A DNA stretch of 37,741 bases, taken from an uncultured Bacteroidales bacterium. GTDB lineage: Bacteria > Bacteroidota > Bacteroidia > Bacteroidales > Muribaculaceae. Position numbers and translations under genes: made by a program. The number at the start of each line of letters is the position of its first letter. Positions within the stretch are counted from its first letter, which is position 1. This document shows positions 24,347-31,530 of the stretch, piece by piece. The notes under the pieces are model-generated. The model did not search any database, was not told where the DNA came from, and was given only the letters and a program-made list of their open reading frames with translations. Location of the stretch: NCBI GenBank assembly GCA_900542185.1, contig UQMZ01000037.1, forward strand, positions 1-37,741, given 5' to 3'.

Positions 24347-24937
24347 TTACGCGCCTGTCGTCGCGAAAGTGAGGTTCACCTTGTCGATCAACATGAACGT
24401 GCCGAGCTTACCCTCCACGTTACAGTCCTGCGCCTTGCAGACAGCTTTCAGCACGAACAGTTTATCCTCCATTGCCGGACCCGTGAGGATGCGTGCTTTG
24501 GGGAGGAAGATGGCTTTATCGGCGGTGTCGTTCACTATTGCCACGGGACGCTCGATAATCGGCATCTCCGAAGTCGTCGCTACAGCTGTAGCGGTCGCGC
24601 CGAACGCGCTGCCTGTGCCTACCGTGATGCTGTCGTCGCCATTGAGGAATGTCTTGAACTTGCTTGCCGAGAAGTCCGCCATCTCGAAGTCGAAGCCGTA
24701 TGTACCCTTTGTAGGGTTGGAAACGATGATGTCCCCCTGCTCGTCGAGCACATCGTCAAACGAGGGGTCATCGCCGTTCCATGTGGTCGAACCCTGGAAC
24801 ACCTGGCCAACATCGAAGCCGTTCTTAGTGATGTCGGCAACGGTCGCGTTCGAATAGTCGTTTACCTCATCGAACACAATCATATAGCTCTGACCGTTAA
24901 ATTCGGAGGTCGGGGTTGCTTTTGTAATTCCTGCCAT
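24347..24937 (-). CDS. Major tail tube protein
   Basis: A 196-aa protein that stacks as rings to form the tail tube. It starts MAGITKATPTSEFNGQSYMI and has the Thr/Asp/Val-rich beta pattern with an FNGDDSITVG-like loop; the C-terminus KLGTFMLIDKVNLTFATTGA is typical of tube subunits. Its position between the tail terminator-like gene and the frameshifted chaperones is the standard siphovirus slot. Independent transcription stop just downstream. Confidence 0.85.
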   Translation of the reverse strand: MAGITKATPTSEFNGQSYMIVFDEVNDYSNATVADITKNGFDVGQVFQGSTTWNGDDPSFDDVLDEQGDIIVSNPTKGTYGFDFEMADFSASKFKTFLNGDDSITVGTGSAFGATATAVATTSEMPIIERPVAIVNDTADKAIFLPKARILTGPAMEDKLFVLKAVCKAQDCNVEGKLGTFMLIDKVNLTFATTGA

Positions 24938-24956
24938 GTTTATATGGTTTTAATTG

Positions 24957-25409
24957 TTATTGATTCAAAAATTCGTCTGTCACGTGCCATTCCACGTTGA
25001 GTATTGTGGTGGAGTAGCCCGTGGTGAGATTTGTCGTTGTCGGGGTAATCACGTTTGTGGGGTCGAAAGTGAACACGAAGCCCTGCGAAGCCTTGCGGTG
25101 AACGAGCGGAGCGACTTGCGCCACAATCTGCTTTACGAGCTTCTTCTTCGCCCTGCCGTCCGTCTGAGCCTTGCACCATATCGTCAGCAGGAGGTTGCCT
25201 CGGAAAAGTGCCGGGTCTTCCGTGAGCGACTGCGCACCTCCGTTCCATTCCACGTCGATAAACTCGTCCGCGAGGTTCTTGTTGGGGCGTTCCTCGTCGG
25301 CATAAGCCCGTATTGTGTGGCTCTGCGTCGCCGAGGTCTGCACGCTCACCTTGCCGTCAAGCAAAGCGGCAAGTACCACGTCCGGGTTGAGGTCTGCGAT
25401 TGTACTCAT
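24957..25409 (-). CDS. Tail completion / tail terminator-like protein
   Basis: A 150-aa protein of mixed alpha/beta pattern (N-terminal helix ADLNPDVVLAALLDG; central WCKAQTDGRAKKKLVKQIVAQV helix). Just before the tube gene and after an HK97 gp10-like protein, which is where the tail terminator ring protein is encoded. The assignment is by order and size. ATGA overlap with the upstream gene. Confidence 0.7.
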   Translation of the reverse strand: MSTIADLNPDVVLAALLDGKVSVQTSATQSHTIRAYADEERPNKNLADEFIDVEWNGGAQSLTEDPALFRGNLLLTIWCKAQTDGRAKKKLVKQIVAQVAPLVHRKASQGFVFTFDPTNVITPTTTNLTTGYSTTILNVEWHVTDEFLNQ

Positions 25410-25909
25410 GCTGTTATCGGTTGAAGTCCTGAAATCACATCATTAAGCAAGGTCTGTTTCAACGTCTCAAAGAAGTTCACGCCGCGCCCGATCTTGGAGC
25501 CTTGCGTGTTAATCTTGTAGGCGTAGGGCACAGTGGAGAAAAGCACTATCCATATTCCTTTGGAGAATTGTGTCGCTCCGTTGGATATGGCTGCTTGAAG
25601 CAGGGGAGAGCCGAATATCCCTTTCACATCTCCGTGCGATTGCGCTTTTGTCGCCATAGCCGTAGGTATGAAATGCTGGATTGCTCCGTCGGCATATACT
25701 CCCACTCCCGTAGCATCATGGAGGTTTGCGGTATTGACCGGGAACTGCGTCGTGCCGTCGGGCATTACGAAACTTCCGTCAATCACGCCTACAAGCGTCT
25801 GCGCCACACTTTTCAGCATAGCCACAAGTTTAGCCTTGATAACACGCTCTGCGTATTGCTCAACGCCAACTTTGAAAACCTTGCTGTTATGTGCCGTGTA
25901 GTCGCTCAT
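25406..25909 (-). CDS. Neck / HK97 gp10-like minor virion protein
   Basis: A 167-aa protein with an N-terminal helix rich in Lys/Val (QYAERVIKAKLVAMLKSVAQTL split over residues 18-40) and a beta-rich C-terminal half. The size, position after the head stopper and SPLLQAAISNGATQFSKGIW-type segment fit a head-tail joining component. Coupled by ATGA to both neighbours. Confidence 0.65.
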   Translation of the reverse strand: MSDYTAHNSKVFKVGVEQYAERVIKAKLVAMLKSVAQTLVGVIDGSFVMPDGTTQFPVNTANLHDATGVGVYADGAIQHFIPTAMATKAQSHGDVKGIFGSPLLQAAISNGATQFSKGIWIVLFSTVPYAYKINTQGSKIGRGVNFFETLKQTLLNDVISGLQPITA

Positions 25910-26232
25910 TTCTCCACGCTTTGCTTAATCTCAATCTCCGTCACGTAGTCGCCCGTCAGGTCAAGTCCGAGGTCGTTGGCGAGCTTCACCACCCCCTCGC
26001 GCTTACGTCCGAGTGCCGTAGTAACCGTGATATTGTCGTTCTCCAACACCATCACGGCCCGGGGCAGATACACCACGTCGTTGTGCGTGATTATCGAGAG
26101 GCTTGTCTGTCCTCCCGGCTGAAAATCACACACGCCGCTGTATATCTCATCGCTAACGAGGTTGTCCCACTTGTCCGTCTCGCCCGTGCTTCGGGTGATG
26201 ACGCACTTGTCGGGGTAGCTCAAATCGCTCAT
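25906..26232 (-). CDS. Head-tail stopper-like protein
   Basis: A 108-aa beta-rich protein (YPDKCVITRSTGETDKWDN at the start, then strands). SPP1 gp16/HK97-type stoppers look like this and follow the adaptor gene. I choose the ATG at 26232 (SD GGAGG upstream, ATGA overlap with previous stop); the apparent start 6 nt earlier is TTG. Confidence 0.7.
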   Translation of the reverse strand: MSDLSYPDKCVITRSTGETDKWDNLVSDEIYSGVCDFQPGGQTSLSIITHNDVVYLPRAVMVLENDNITVTTALGRKREGVVKLANDLGLDLTGDYVTEIEIKQSVEK

Positions 26233-26657
26233 CGCCAACCTCCTTTCGTGCGTAGGTTCGTGGCGTCAAACATACCTCCACTGTCTGTCACTTCCTCGTC
26301 CACCTCCGCGCCAAGCTCTCTGCGCAACTTGTCGCCAAGAGCGCGGAAAGCCTCGCGGTCTTTGGTGGTAAGGGGGTAGCCGCCGATGGAGATTTGTCTG
26401 TTGCCGCGTTTCTCGCTTTTCGTGCCGCCCGTGATTGCCGCTGACATCGAGTAGTAGAGGGTAGAGAGGGCGTAGTTCAGACCTTTCATGTATTCCTCGT
26501 CGCCGATATAGTCCTCCACCTCGTCGGTCAGTGCGACCACGCGGAAAGGTTCGGGGCGCGCCTCAATCGGCGACAAAGCCGCCACTTCAAGCACGTTCCC
26601 CTCTATCTGATTGCCGAGGCCGTGAAAATGCCCCCTAAGCCATTGCTCTACCGTCAT
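26229..26657 (-). CDS. Head-tail adaptor-like connector protein
   Basis: A 142-aa, mostly helical protein. The helix EEYMKGLNYALSTLYYSMSAAI and position directly after the major capsid gene fit the gp15/gp6-type adaptor that docks on the portal. It ends GGWR* with the stop overlapping the next ATG. Role inferred from order and helical content. Confidence 0.65.
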   Translation of the reverse strand: MTVEQWLRGHFHGLGNQIEGNVLEVAALSPIEARPEPFRVVALTDEVEDYIGDEEYMKGLNYALSTLYYSMSAAITGGTKSEKRGNRQISIGGYPLTTKDREAFRALGDKLRRELGAEVDEEVTDSGGMFDATNLRTKGGWR

Positions 26658-26670
26658 ACTCTTCTCTCAC

Positions 26671-28074
26671 TTAGGATTTGGTGTAGTAGGTCTTGCCCGA
26701 CTGCACGGTGGTGTCCTCGGTCAGCACATACTCACCGCTGCTGTTCTTCTCGTAGTAGCCCTGCGTCTTGGGGTTGCCGGTGGGAGAAGTCACTGCGGTG
26801 TAGGTCGGCTGCGGCTGCACTTCCTCCACGTTGATGTAATGGAGGTCACGCGGGCAGGTAGGCATGGCGAGGAACGACACCTCGCTTATCCATTCCTGAG
26901 TCTTCTGCCGCCCATTGTAGAAGTATTCGATGATACCCCAGCCGTTCATGAAGTTGGCGTACACATACTGCTTGTCGGGGCGGATTACCTGCACGGGCTG
27001 GATGATGCCGATGTTGCCGGTAGGACGGATAAGTACCACGCCCTCCTCGAACACGTCGAGCTTCTTTTGCTTGTAGCGCTTGGTGGTGCCGTCGAGTTTG
27101 TCAACGCCTACCACTGCGGTATGCAGCTTAACCTCGTCCGCACCGATTGCGGTCTTGAACCATGCGACTGCGGCTGCATCGCTCCAGTCAAGGATTTTGT
27201 TGCGGCCTACTTCCTGCGCTTTTGCCTGTGCGGCGGTGTTCTTGCTCAGACCCTCGATAAGAATTGCAAGCTCCTGATTTGGATTGCCAATCATTTCAAG
27301 CACCTTCGGATGCTCCAGCATACGGAAGAATGTGCGGTAGTGCATTTCCACTCGGATGTTGGAATAGCCGTTGTACTTGTCCATGCGAAGCTCGCGGAGC
27401 TTCTTCTTCAGGGTCAGAACGGGATTGACCGTGGTTACATACTCGATGGTGCCGTCATTCTTGACGGTATACCACTTCTCGGTCTTGATGTTGCCTTCGG
27501 GTACGCGGCTCTCGAACTTCACGCCTACGATACCGTCGGGGTTGTTCTCGCGGGTCACATAGAGGCCGCGCTTGGAGAGCATCTGACCGCACTGATAGTT
27601 CAGCGAGGCGACGGTGCTCTCGGGGAAGGCACGCATATCCTCCACGGTCTCGGTGATGAGGTAGTTGCGGAGTGCCTGGCGCGCTCCGGTCTTGCTGTCC
27701 TCCAGGATGGCCGAAAGCACTGCGTCCTGTGCGGCAAGAAGACGCTTCTTGTAGTCGTCCTTGCCGAGTTTCACGGCGTAGCGGATGGTTGGAATATTCT
27801 CCGACCATGTGGTGAGTTCCGCCTCGCGGCCACGGGCGATAGGCTCGGAATCCTGGGAGGTGTAGGTCGCCATACCGCGGATGTACTTCTTGGCTTCGGC
27901 GAAGTCAACCTCCGAATTGAGTTTAATCTGCGCCGGGACGAATCCATCGGTTTCCAGATTCATTGTCTCGTAGCCTTTCAGAGCAGTGTCGTAGAATGTC
28001 TGAAGGCGGGAGGACGAACTGATGTCCAGTGTCTTGGCGATGTCAACGCCGGCGATAAATTCTTCGATATTCAT
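26671..28074 (-). CDS. Major capsid protein
   Basis: A 467-aa protein, the most abundant virion component. N-terminus has a helical arm (NIEEFIAGVDIAKTLDISSS), then an E-loop-like region and a long alpha/beta core with LLAAQDAVLSAILEDSKTGA and HPKVLEMIGNPNQELAI segments, consistent with an HK97 fold. The last ~46 residues (from about 422, beginning YTAVTSPTG) form a Thr/Tyr/Gly-rich extension with GYYEK and GKTYYTK repeats, possibly a small surface domain. Located after scaffold and decoration genes, before connectors. Confidence 0.88.
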   Translation of the reverse strand: MNIEEFIAGVDIAKTLDISSSSRLQTFYDTALKGYETMNLETDGFVPAQIKLNSEVDFAEAKKYIRGMATYTSQDSEPIARGREAELTTWSENIPTIRYAVKLGKDDYKKRLLAAQDAVLSAILEDSKTGARQALRNYLITETVEDMRAFPESTVASLNYQCGQMLSKRGLYVTRENNPDGIVGVKFESRVPEGNIKTEKWYTVKNDGTIEYVTTVNPVLTLKKKLRELRMDKYNGYSNIRVEMHYRTFFRMLEHPKVLEMIGNPNQELAILIEGLSKNTAAQAKAQEVGRNKILDWSDAAAVAWFKTAIGADEVKLHTAVVGVDKLDGTTKRYKQKKLDVFEEGVVLIRPTGNIGIIQPVQVIRPDKQYVYANFMNGWGIIEYFYNGRQKTQEWISEVSFLAMPTCPRDLHYINVEEVQPQPTYTAVTSPTGNPKTQGYYEKNSSGEYVLTEDTTVQSGKTYYTKS

Positions 28075-28079
28075 ACGTC

Positions 28080-28472
28080 TTAGTCTTTAATCTGTGGAGT
28101 GAATTTGATTCTGCCCTTCAGGGCGGTTTTCTGCGCTTCTGTGATTGTCGCGCTTACGCGGTCGATAAGGAGGTCGCCTTCGTCGATCACATCAAGGGTG
28201 CAGCAGTCCGGACCCATAGGGGTGTCGTGCTCGACAAGACCGCTGAAACGCTGCGACATGTCGGCCGACGAGCCTACGGTGGCCGCGCCGCCGAGTTCGG
28301 TGCCGGAGGCGGGAGTACCTGCGAGGATAATCTTGCCCTCAGGCCATGTGTCGCTCTTGGCGAGGACGAGACCCACGGGGATGCGGCTTCTGATTTCGTT
28401 CCACACGTTGATTGTGGAGACTTTTACCGTACCGCGCTCCTTTCTGCCGAATGATTCGCCATAATTTCCCAT
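28080..28472 (-). CDS. Head decoration-like protein
   Basis: A 130-aa beta-rich protein (GLVLAKSDTWPEGKIILAGTP; TVGSSADMSQRFSGLVEHD) between the scaffold and the major capsid genes, the usual place of capsid-stabilising decoration proteins. Gly/Thr-rich with no TM. Assigned from order and composition. Confidence 0.65.
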   Translation of the reverse strand: MGNYGESFGRKERGTVKVSTINVWNEIRSRIPVGLVLAKSDTWPEGKIILAGTPASGTELGGAATVGSSADMSQRFSGLVEHDTPMGPDCCTLDVIDEGDLLIDRVSATITEAQKTALKGRIKFTPQIKD

Positions 28473-28520
28473 TGTCTTTTCGGATTTTGGATGTTAATAA
28501 TCGGATTGATTCTCCGGCAA

Positions 28521-29204
28521 CTATTCTCCCTTAATTCCGAGCGCATTGCGGATTTCCGCAGCGAAAGCCGCGTTCTTCTCCGCCTCGCTTGTCCCCGCTC
28601 CGCCGTCGCTTTGGAACGGCTTGGTGGTGTCAATGCCTTTCTTGCTCACACGCTCGTTGAAAGTTTCTTTATACTTCGCCGTGAGCTGTTCGGCTGTCCA
28701 CGTCTTGCCGATTCCGTTGTAGATGCCCATTGCCATGTTGTAGGCATACTCGCTTTCGTCGGGATAGCCTTTCGCATAGTCCCATGTCGCTTTCAGCTCG
28801 TCAAGAGCAGCGACCGCTGATTTCTGCGACTGCGCCGTCTCGAAGTTGTTCAGACGCTCGGTTATCGGGTTCAGCTTCTTGTCAAGAGCCGCCTCGATAA
28901 GTGCAGCAATGTCGGGAGCGTCCTGCGGTTTCGGTTCGGGTTTGGGTTCGGGTGGTTGGTTGCCGGTGTCAGAGGGTTTCGGAGTAGGCTCGGGCTTGTT
29001 GCGTTTCGCCCTGTCCTTGTCCAGCACACTCTGATAGGATTTCAGCATGGCAAGAGTCGCCTCGTTTTTCACGAACTCCTCAATCTTGCTTTCATCCGTT
29101 ACGAATGTCGATGCGAAAGCGGCAACTCCATCCAGTCTGTCATCGTCCAGCTCCAGTCGTGACTTGTACTCCTGTCGCAGAGCTTCCTTGATTTTTTGCT
29201 TCAT
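28521..29204 (-). CDS. Capsid scaffolding-like protein
   Basis: A 227-aa highly charged, helical protein: N-terminal helices, a Pro/Lys/Glu linker at about residues 70-98 (KPEPTPKPSDTGNQPPEPKP), a coiled coil (LIEAALDKKLNPITERLNNF), and a C-terminal segment with FQSDGGAGTSEAEKNAAFAAE. This composition and the position before decoration and major capsid genes fit a scaffold that templates the prohead. No protease motif is seen. It starts 23 nt after a strong terminator, so its transcription needs read-through. Confidence 0.75.
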   Translation of the reverse strand: MKQKIKEALRQEYKSRLELDDDRLDGVAAFASTFVTDESKIEEFVKNEATLAMLKSYQSVLDKDRAKRNKPEPTPKPSDTGNQPPEPKPEPKPQDAPDIAALIEAALDKKLNPITERLNNFETAQSQKSAVAALDELKATWDYAKGYPDESEYAYNMAMGIYNGIGKTWTAEQLTAKYKETFNERVSKKGIDTTKPFQSDGGAGTSEAEKNAAFAAEIRNALGIKGE

Positions 29205-29226
29205 ATTGAAGTTGTTATCGGTTAAT

Positions 29227-29275
29227 AAAAAAAAGAGCCGACCATCCCGTGAGGGACAATCGGCTCTGTGGCTCT
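29227..29275 (-). terminator. Tandem-GAGCC terminator between tRNA and structural operon (element A)
   Basis: Minus strand AGAGCC-AC-AGAGCCGA (29275-29260), inner TTGTCCC-TCAC-GGGATGG, TCGGCTCT (29241-29234), then a run of eight T. Either GAGCC copy can pair with GGCTCT. It stands right before the scaffold gene with no visible promoter after it. Confidence 0.85.
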
Positions 29276-29286
29276 AATTCTATTTG

Positions 29287-29358
29287 TGGCGTGGGGCGGA
29301 CTCGAACCGCCGACCTTAGCCTTATGAGGGCTACGAGCTACCGCTGCTCCACCGCGCT
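29287..29358 (-). tRNA. tRNA-Met (anticodon CAT), initiator-like body
   Basis: 72 nt: D-arm GAGC/GCTC with A11-U24, anticodon stem TAGCC/GGCTA with loop CTCATAA, T-arm GGCGG-TTCGAGT-CCGCC, discriminator A, CCA not encoded. The body resembles bacterial initiator tRNA (TGGAGCAG, AAGGTCG) but lacks its GGG/CCC anticodon stem. The acceptor stem AGCGCGG/CCACGCC has mismatches 1-72 (A-C) and 5-68 (C-A). A CAT anticodon could also read AUA if lysidine-modified. Confidence 0.88.
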
Positions 29359-29367
29359 ATGTCTGTA

Positions 29368-29424
29368 AACCAACAGAGCCGACAAATGCACTCCTGCATC
29401 CATCGGCTCTGTGGCTCTGTGGTT
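29368..29424. promoter_or_regulatory. Tandem-GAGCC hairpin upstream of the tRNA (element B)
   Basis: Minus strand AACC-ACAGAGCC-ACAGAGCCGA, inner GATGCA-GGAG-TGCATT region, TCGGCTCTGT and GGTT. On the plus strand the same hairpin is followed by seven T (29432-29438), so it may terminate in that direction. It separates the zinc-ribbon gene from the tRNA and may be an RNA-processing boundary. Confidence 0.65.
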
Positions 29425-29436
29425 AACAATCTTTTT

Positions 29437-29601
29437 TTACCTATCGAGGCTTATATCCTCAATCCTTATGTGTATCTCCTTTTTGCATTTCTTGCACCAG
29501 AGATATAGGTCGCCTCGCCCTCGTACTTCCTCGTATTTCCCGAGAACGCATGGCTTTCGACCTATCGCTTGACACTTCGGACATAGAATATCACCCTTCA
29601 T
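29437..29601 (-). CDS. Small zinc-ribbon protein (Com-like)
   Basis: A 54-aa protein with CPKC at residues 7-10 and CKKC at 36-39 separated by a basic, beta-rich stretch: a four-cysteine zinc ribbon. Size and layout recall phage Mu Com, which binds mRNA and controls translation of mom; this is a resemblance only. The ATG at 29601 lies 5 nt after a perfect -7 box, so the mRNA would be leaderless; the ATG at 29637 lies upstream of the promoter and is excluded. First gene of the late head operon. Confidence 0.7.
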   Translation of the reverse strand: MKGDILCPKCQAIGRKPCVLGKYEEVRGRGDLYLWCKKCKKEIHIRIEDISLDR

Positions 29602-29606
29602 ACGCG

Positions 29607-29660
29607 CAAAGTTATATATAATTAGTAGATTGTGCAAGAAAAACTATAAAATAACTTTAG
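29607..29660 (-). promoter_or_regulatory. Promoter of the head operon with 17-bp activator-type site
   Basis: Minus strand: CTAAAGTTATTTTATAG (29660-29644), 5 nt, CTTG (29638-29635), 20 nt, TAACTTTG (29614-29607), CGCGT, ATG. Same geometry as at 12.85 and 14.32 kb. The 17-bp site also overlaps the -33 region of the divergent terminase promoter. Confidence 0.85.
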
Positions 29661-29667
29661 ATTTTAT

Positions 29668-29737
29668 TATCTTTGCACCAAAATCAGAGCCGCAGAGCCA
29701 CTTGACCCCATCGGGACAGGTGGCTTTCGCGGTTTTT
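29668..29737 (+). promoter_or_regulatory. Terminase promoter and GAGCC attenuator-like leader (element C)
   Basis: TATCTTTG (29668-29675) without an NTTG at -33. The leader carries AGAGCC-GC-AGAGCC (29686-29699); AGCCACTTG (29696-29704) pairs with CAGGTGGCT (29717-29725), with CCC/GGG inside; TTTTT follows at 29733-29737, just before the terminase ATG at 29746. Confidence 0.7.
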
Positions 29738-29745
29738 AAGCATCT

Positions 29746-31515
29746 ATGGCGTTCAGATTACTCGATAAATCACTCAAATTCGATGTCGCGCTTTACCCGA
29801 AGGTGGAGCGCAAACTTGCCACGGTCAAAAGCAAGAGCAAAACGATTGTGGGAGGGTTTGAACTGCGCCATAAGATAGACTACATTCCGCAGGTAGGGCT
29901 TCAGGAGAATGTATGCGCCTCGGAGTGCAATCTTGTGTTTATGTGCGGACAAGGTACATCAGGCAAAACTTTCTCAATGTATCTTAAAGCACTTTCAGGC
30001 GTAGATAAGCAGGACTTCAAGGCTCGTCTTATATCTGTCCGTGCATTGGACTCCAAAAAAGGCTCGTCAATTTTCACGGACGGTGTAAAGGTCTGTGGAG
30101 GTTTCGCCGGATGTCAGGCAAGCTCATCCGATATTCCCTCGTTTGTATGGCCGCAATGGAACTCAAACCTCCAGCTCATACACTCCAACTTCAACTACGC
30201 CAATCCCGACGAAAAAAAGTTGTTTGAGGACTACGCCAAGAAAAATCAGGCTTCGCTGATAATGATTGACGAGGCAACCGAAATGAATCACTTCGGTATG
30301 TTCTCGTTTTGGTTTATGCGTAACCGCGACGATTCGGGCATGATTCCGCAGATGATTCTCTCGTTCAACCCTCTGCATGAGCATTGGACTACGGAAATGC
30401 TACGCGACGCAGGCTATCTCGGAGCGGACTGGTATCTGCGCAGGGATATGATCGGCAAGATACGCTATTTCTATGTCAAAGGCGACACTCCGGCTGAAAT
30501 CATTTGGGGCGATACACGCGAGGAAGTAGTGGAGAAAGCAAATCCCAGAATATCGCAGGAGGACAGAGAGGCGGGGCTTACCGAAGCCGACATGGTAAAA
30601 TCGTTTACCGTGTTCACGGGTACTGCCGCAGACAATCGCGAGCTTGTAAACGCTACGGGCGGTCAGTCAGTCGCCAACCTACACGCTGTCGGCGGTACAC
30701 AACGCGCCATTGTCGGGGAGGCATACTTCGGCCCGGTGGAGAACGAGGAAATCAACGTAAGCCGCTCAATGATCCATTCGTTGTGGGAAAACCCGATTGA
30801 CAACAAGGATGCCAACGTATATGCCACCATGGATATTTCCAAAGGCGGCGTGGATTCTGACGGCTGTCCCTGCATCATTTGGAAAGGCTTGCAGATAATA
30901 GCCATTGAGTTTTTCCGAAAAGACACCGAATCCGAGGAAACACATCAGTTGGAGAATTTCATAAACGGTATACTCTTTCGCTACAACATACCGATAGCCA
31001 ACTTCGCCTACGATGCGAACGGTATAGGCGGTCTGATTGAGGATTTCCTGAAAAAAGGCGCGAGAGGAATAAGCGGTCAGGGGCGAGTTGAACAGGAGTA
31101 TGATGAGAACGGCAATCAGGTAACAGTAGCTCGGTACTTCAACCTCCGCTCCCAACTTCTCGGTAAGACCGAGATAATGCTCAAAAAGGGAGAAATCTCG
31201 GTTGGCGTAAGCAAAGACCTTGTAATCCCCTACGGGAAGAAAGGACAACACCGCAGGCTCATTGACGTGCTTTTCGATGAAATCAACGTGTTCATCACAA
31301 CCGACCGCAACGGCAAAATCTACTACCGCAAGAAAGAGGAATACAAGGACAAATTCAAGTCCTCGCCCGACCTAATGGATGCTATTTCCTACCGGGCAAT
31401 CTTTGAACTCGACACACGCGAGAGGAAGCAACCCTCCAAACGAGTACCCGAAAACGCCTACTTCAACTTAGTAAACCGTCCGCGCATAGTCAATCCATGG
31501 CGCAGATTCCGATAA
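29746..31515 (+). CDS. terL: Terminase large subunit (packaging ATPase-nuclease)
   Basis: A 589-aa protein that docks on the portal and pumps DNA into proheads. Walker A GQGTSGKT at residues 68-75, Walker B LIMIDE at 171-176 with catalytic Glu176, coupling motif SFNP at about 206-209. The C-terminal RNase H-like nuclease shows MDISKGG with Asp363, YDANGIG with Asp423, and a late SPDLMDA acidic motif. Full length. It is encoded on the plus strand, divergent from the head operon, with portal 15 nt downstream. The small subunit is not adjacent; the 233-aa gene at 33626-34327 is a candidate. Confidence 0.96.
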   Translation: MAFRLLDKSLKFDVALYPKVERKLATVKSKSKTIVGGFELRHKIDYIPQVGLQENVCASECNLVFMCGQGTSGKTFSMYLKALSGVDKQDFKARLISVRALDSKKGSSIFTDGVKVCGGFAGCQASSSDIPSFVWPQWNSNLQLIHSNFNYANPDEKKLFEDYAKKNQASLIMIDEATEMNHFGMFSFWFMRNRDDSGMIPQMILSFNPLHEHWTTEMLRDAGYLGADWYLRRDMIGKIRYFYVKGDTPAEIIWGDTREEVVEKANPRISQEDREAGLTEADMVKSFTVFTGTAADNRELVNATGGQSVANLHAVGGTQRAIVGEAYFGPVENEEINVSRSMIHSLWENPIDNKDANVYATMDISKGGVDSDGCPCIIWKGLQIIAIEFFRKDTESEETHQLENFINGILFRYNIPIANFAYDANGIGGLIEDFLKKGARGISGQGRVEQEYDENGNQVTVARYFNLRSQLLGKTEIMLKKGEISVGVSKDLVIPYGKKGQHRRLIDVLFDEINVFITTDRNGKIYYRKKEEYKDKFKSSPDLMDAISYRAIFELDTRERKQPSKRVPENAYFNLVNRPRIVNPWRRFR

Positions 31516-31530
31516 CAACAGATACGAGAT

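Noticed and set aside
26839..28083. 414-codon plus-strand frame opposite the capsid gene
   Set aside because: Exactly antisense to the major capsid gene, no promoter or SD, His/Leu/Val/Gly composition typical of a shadow frame.
29287..29358. tRNA gene as a phage attachment site
   Set aside because: No integrase and no second copy of the tRNA 3' end in the window.
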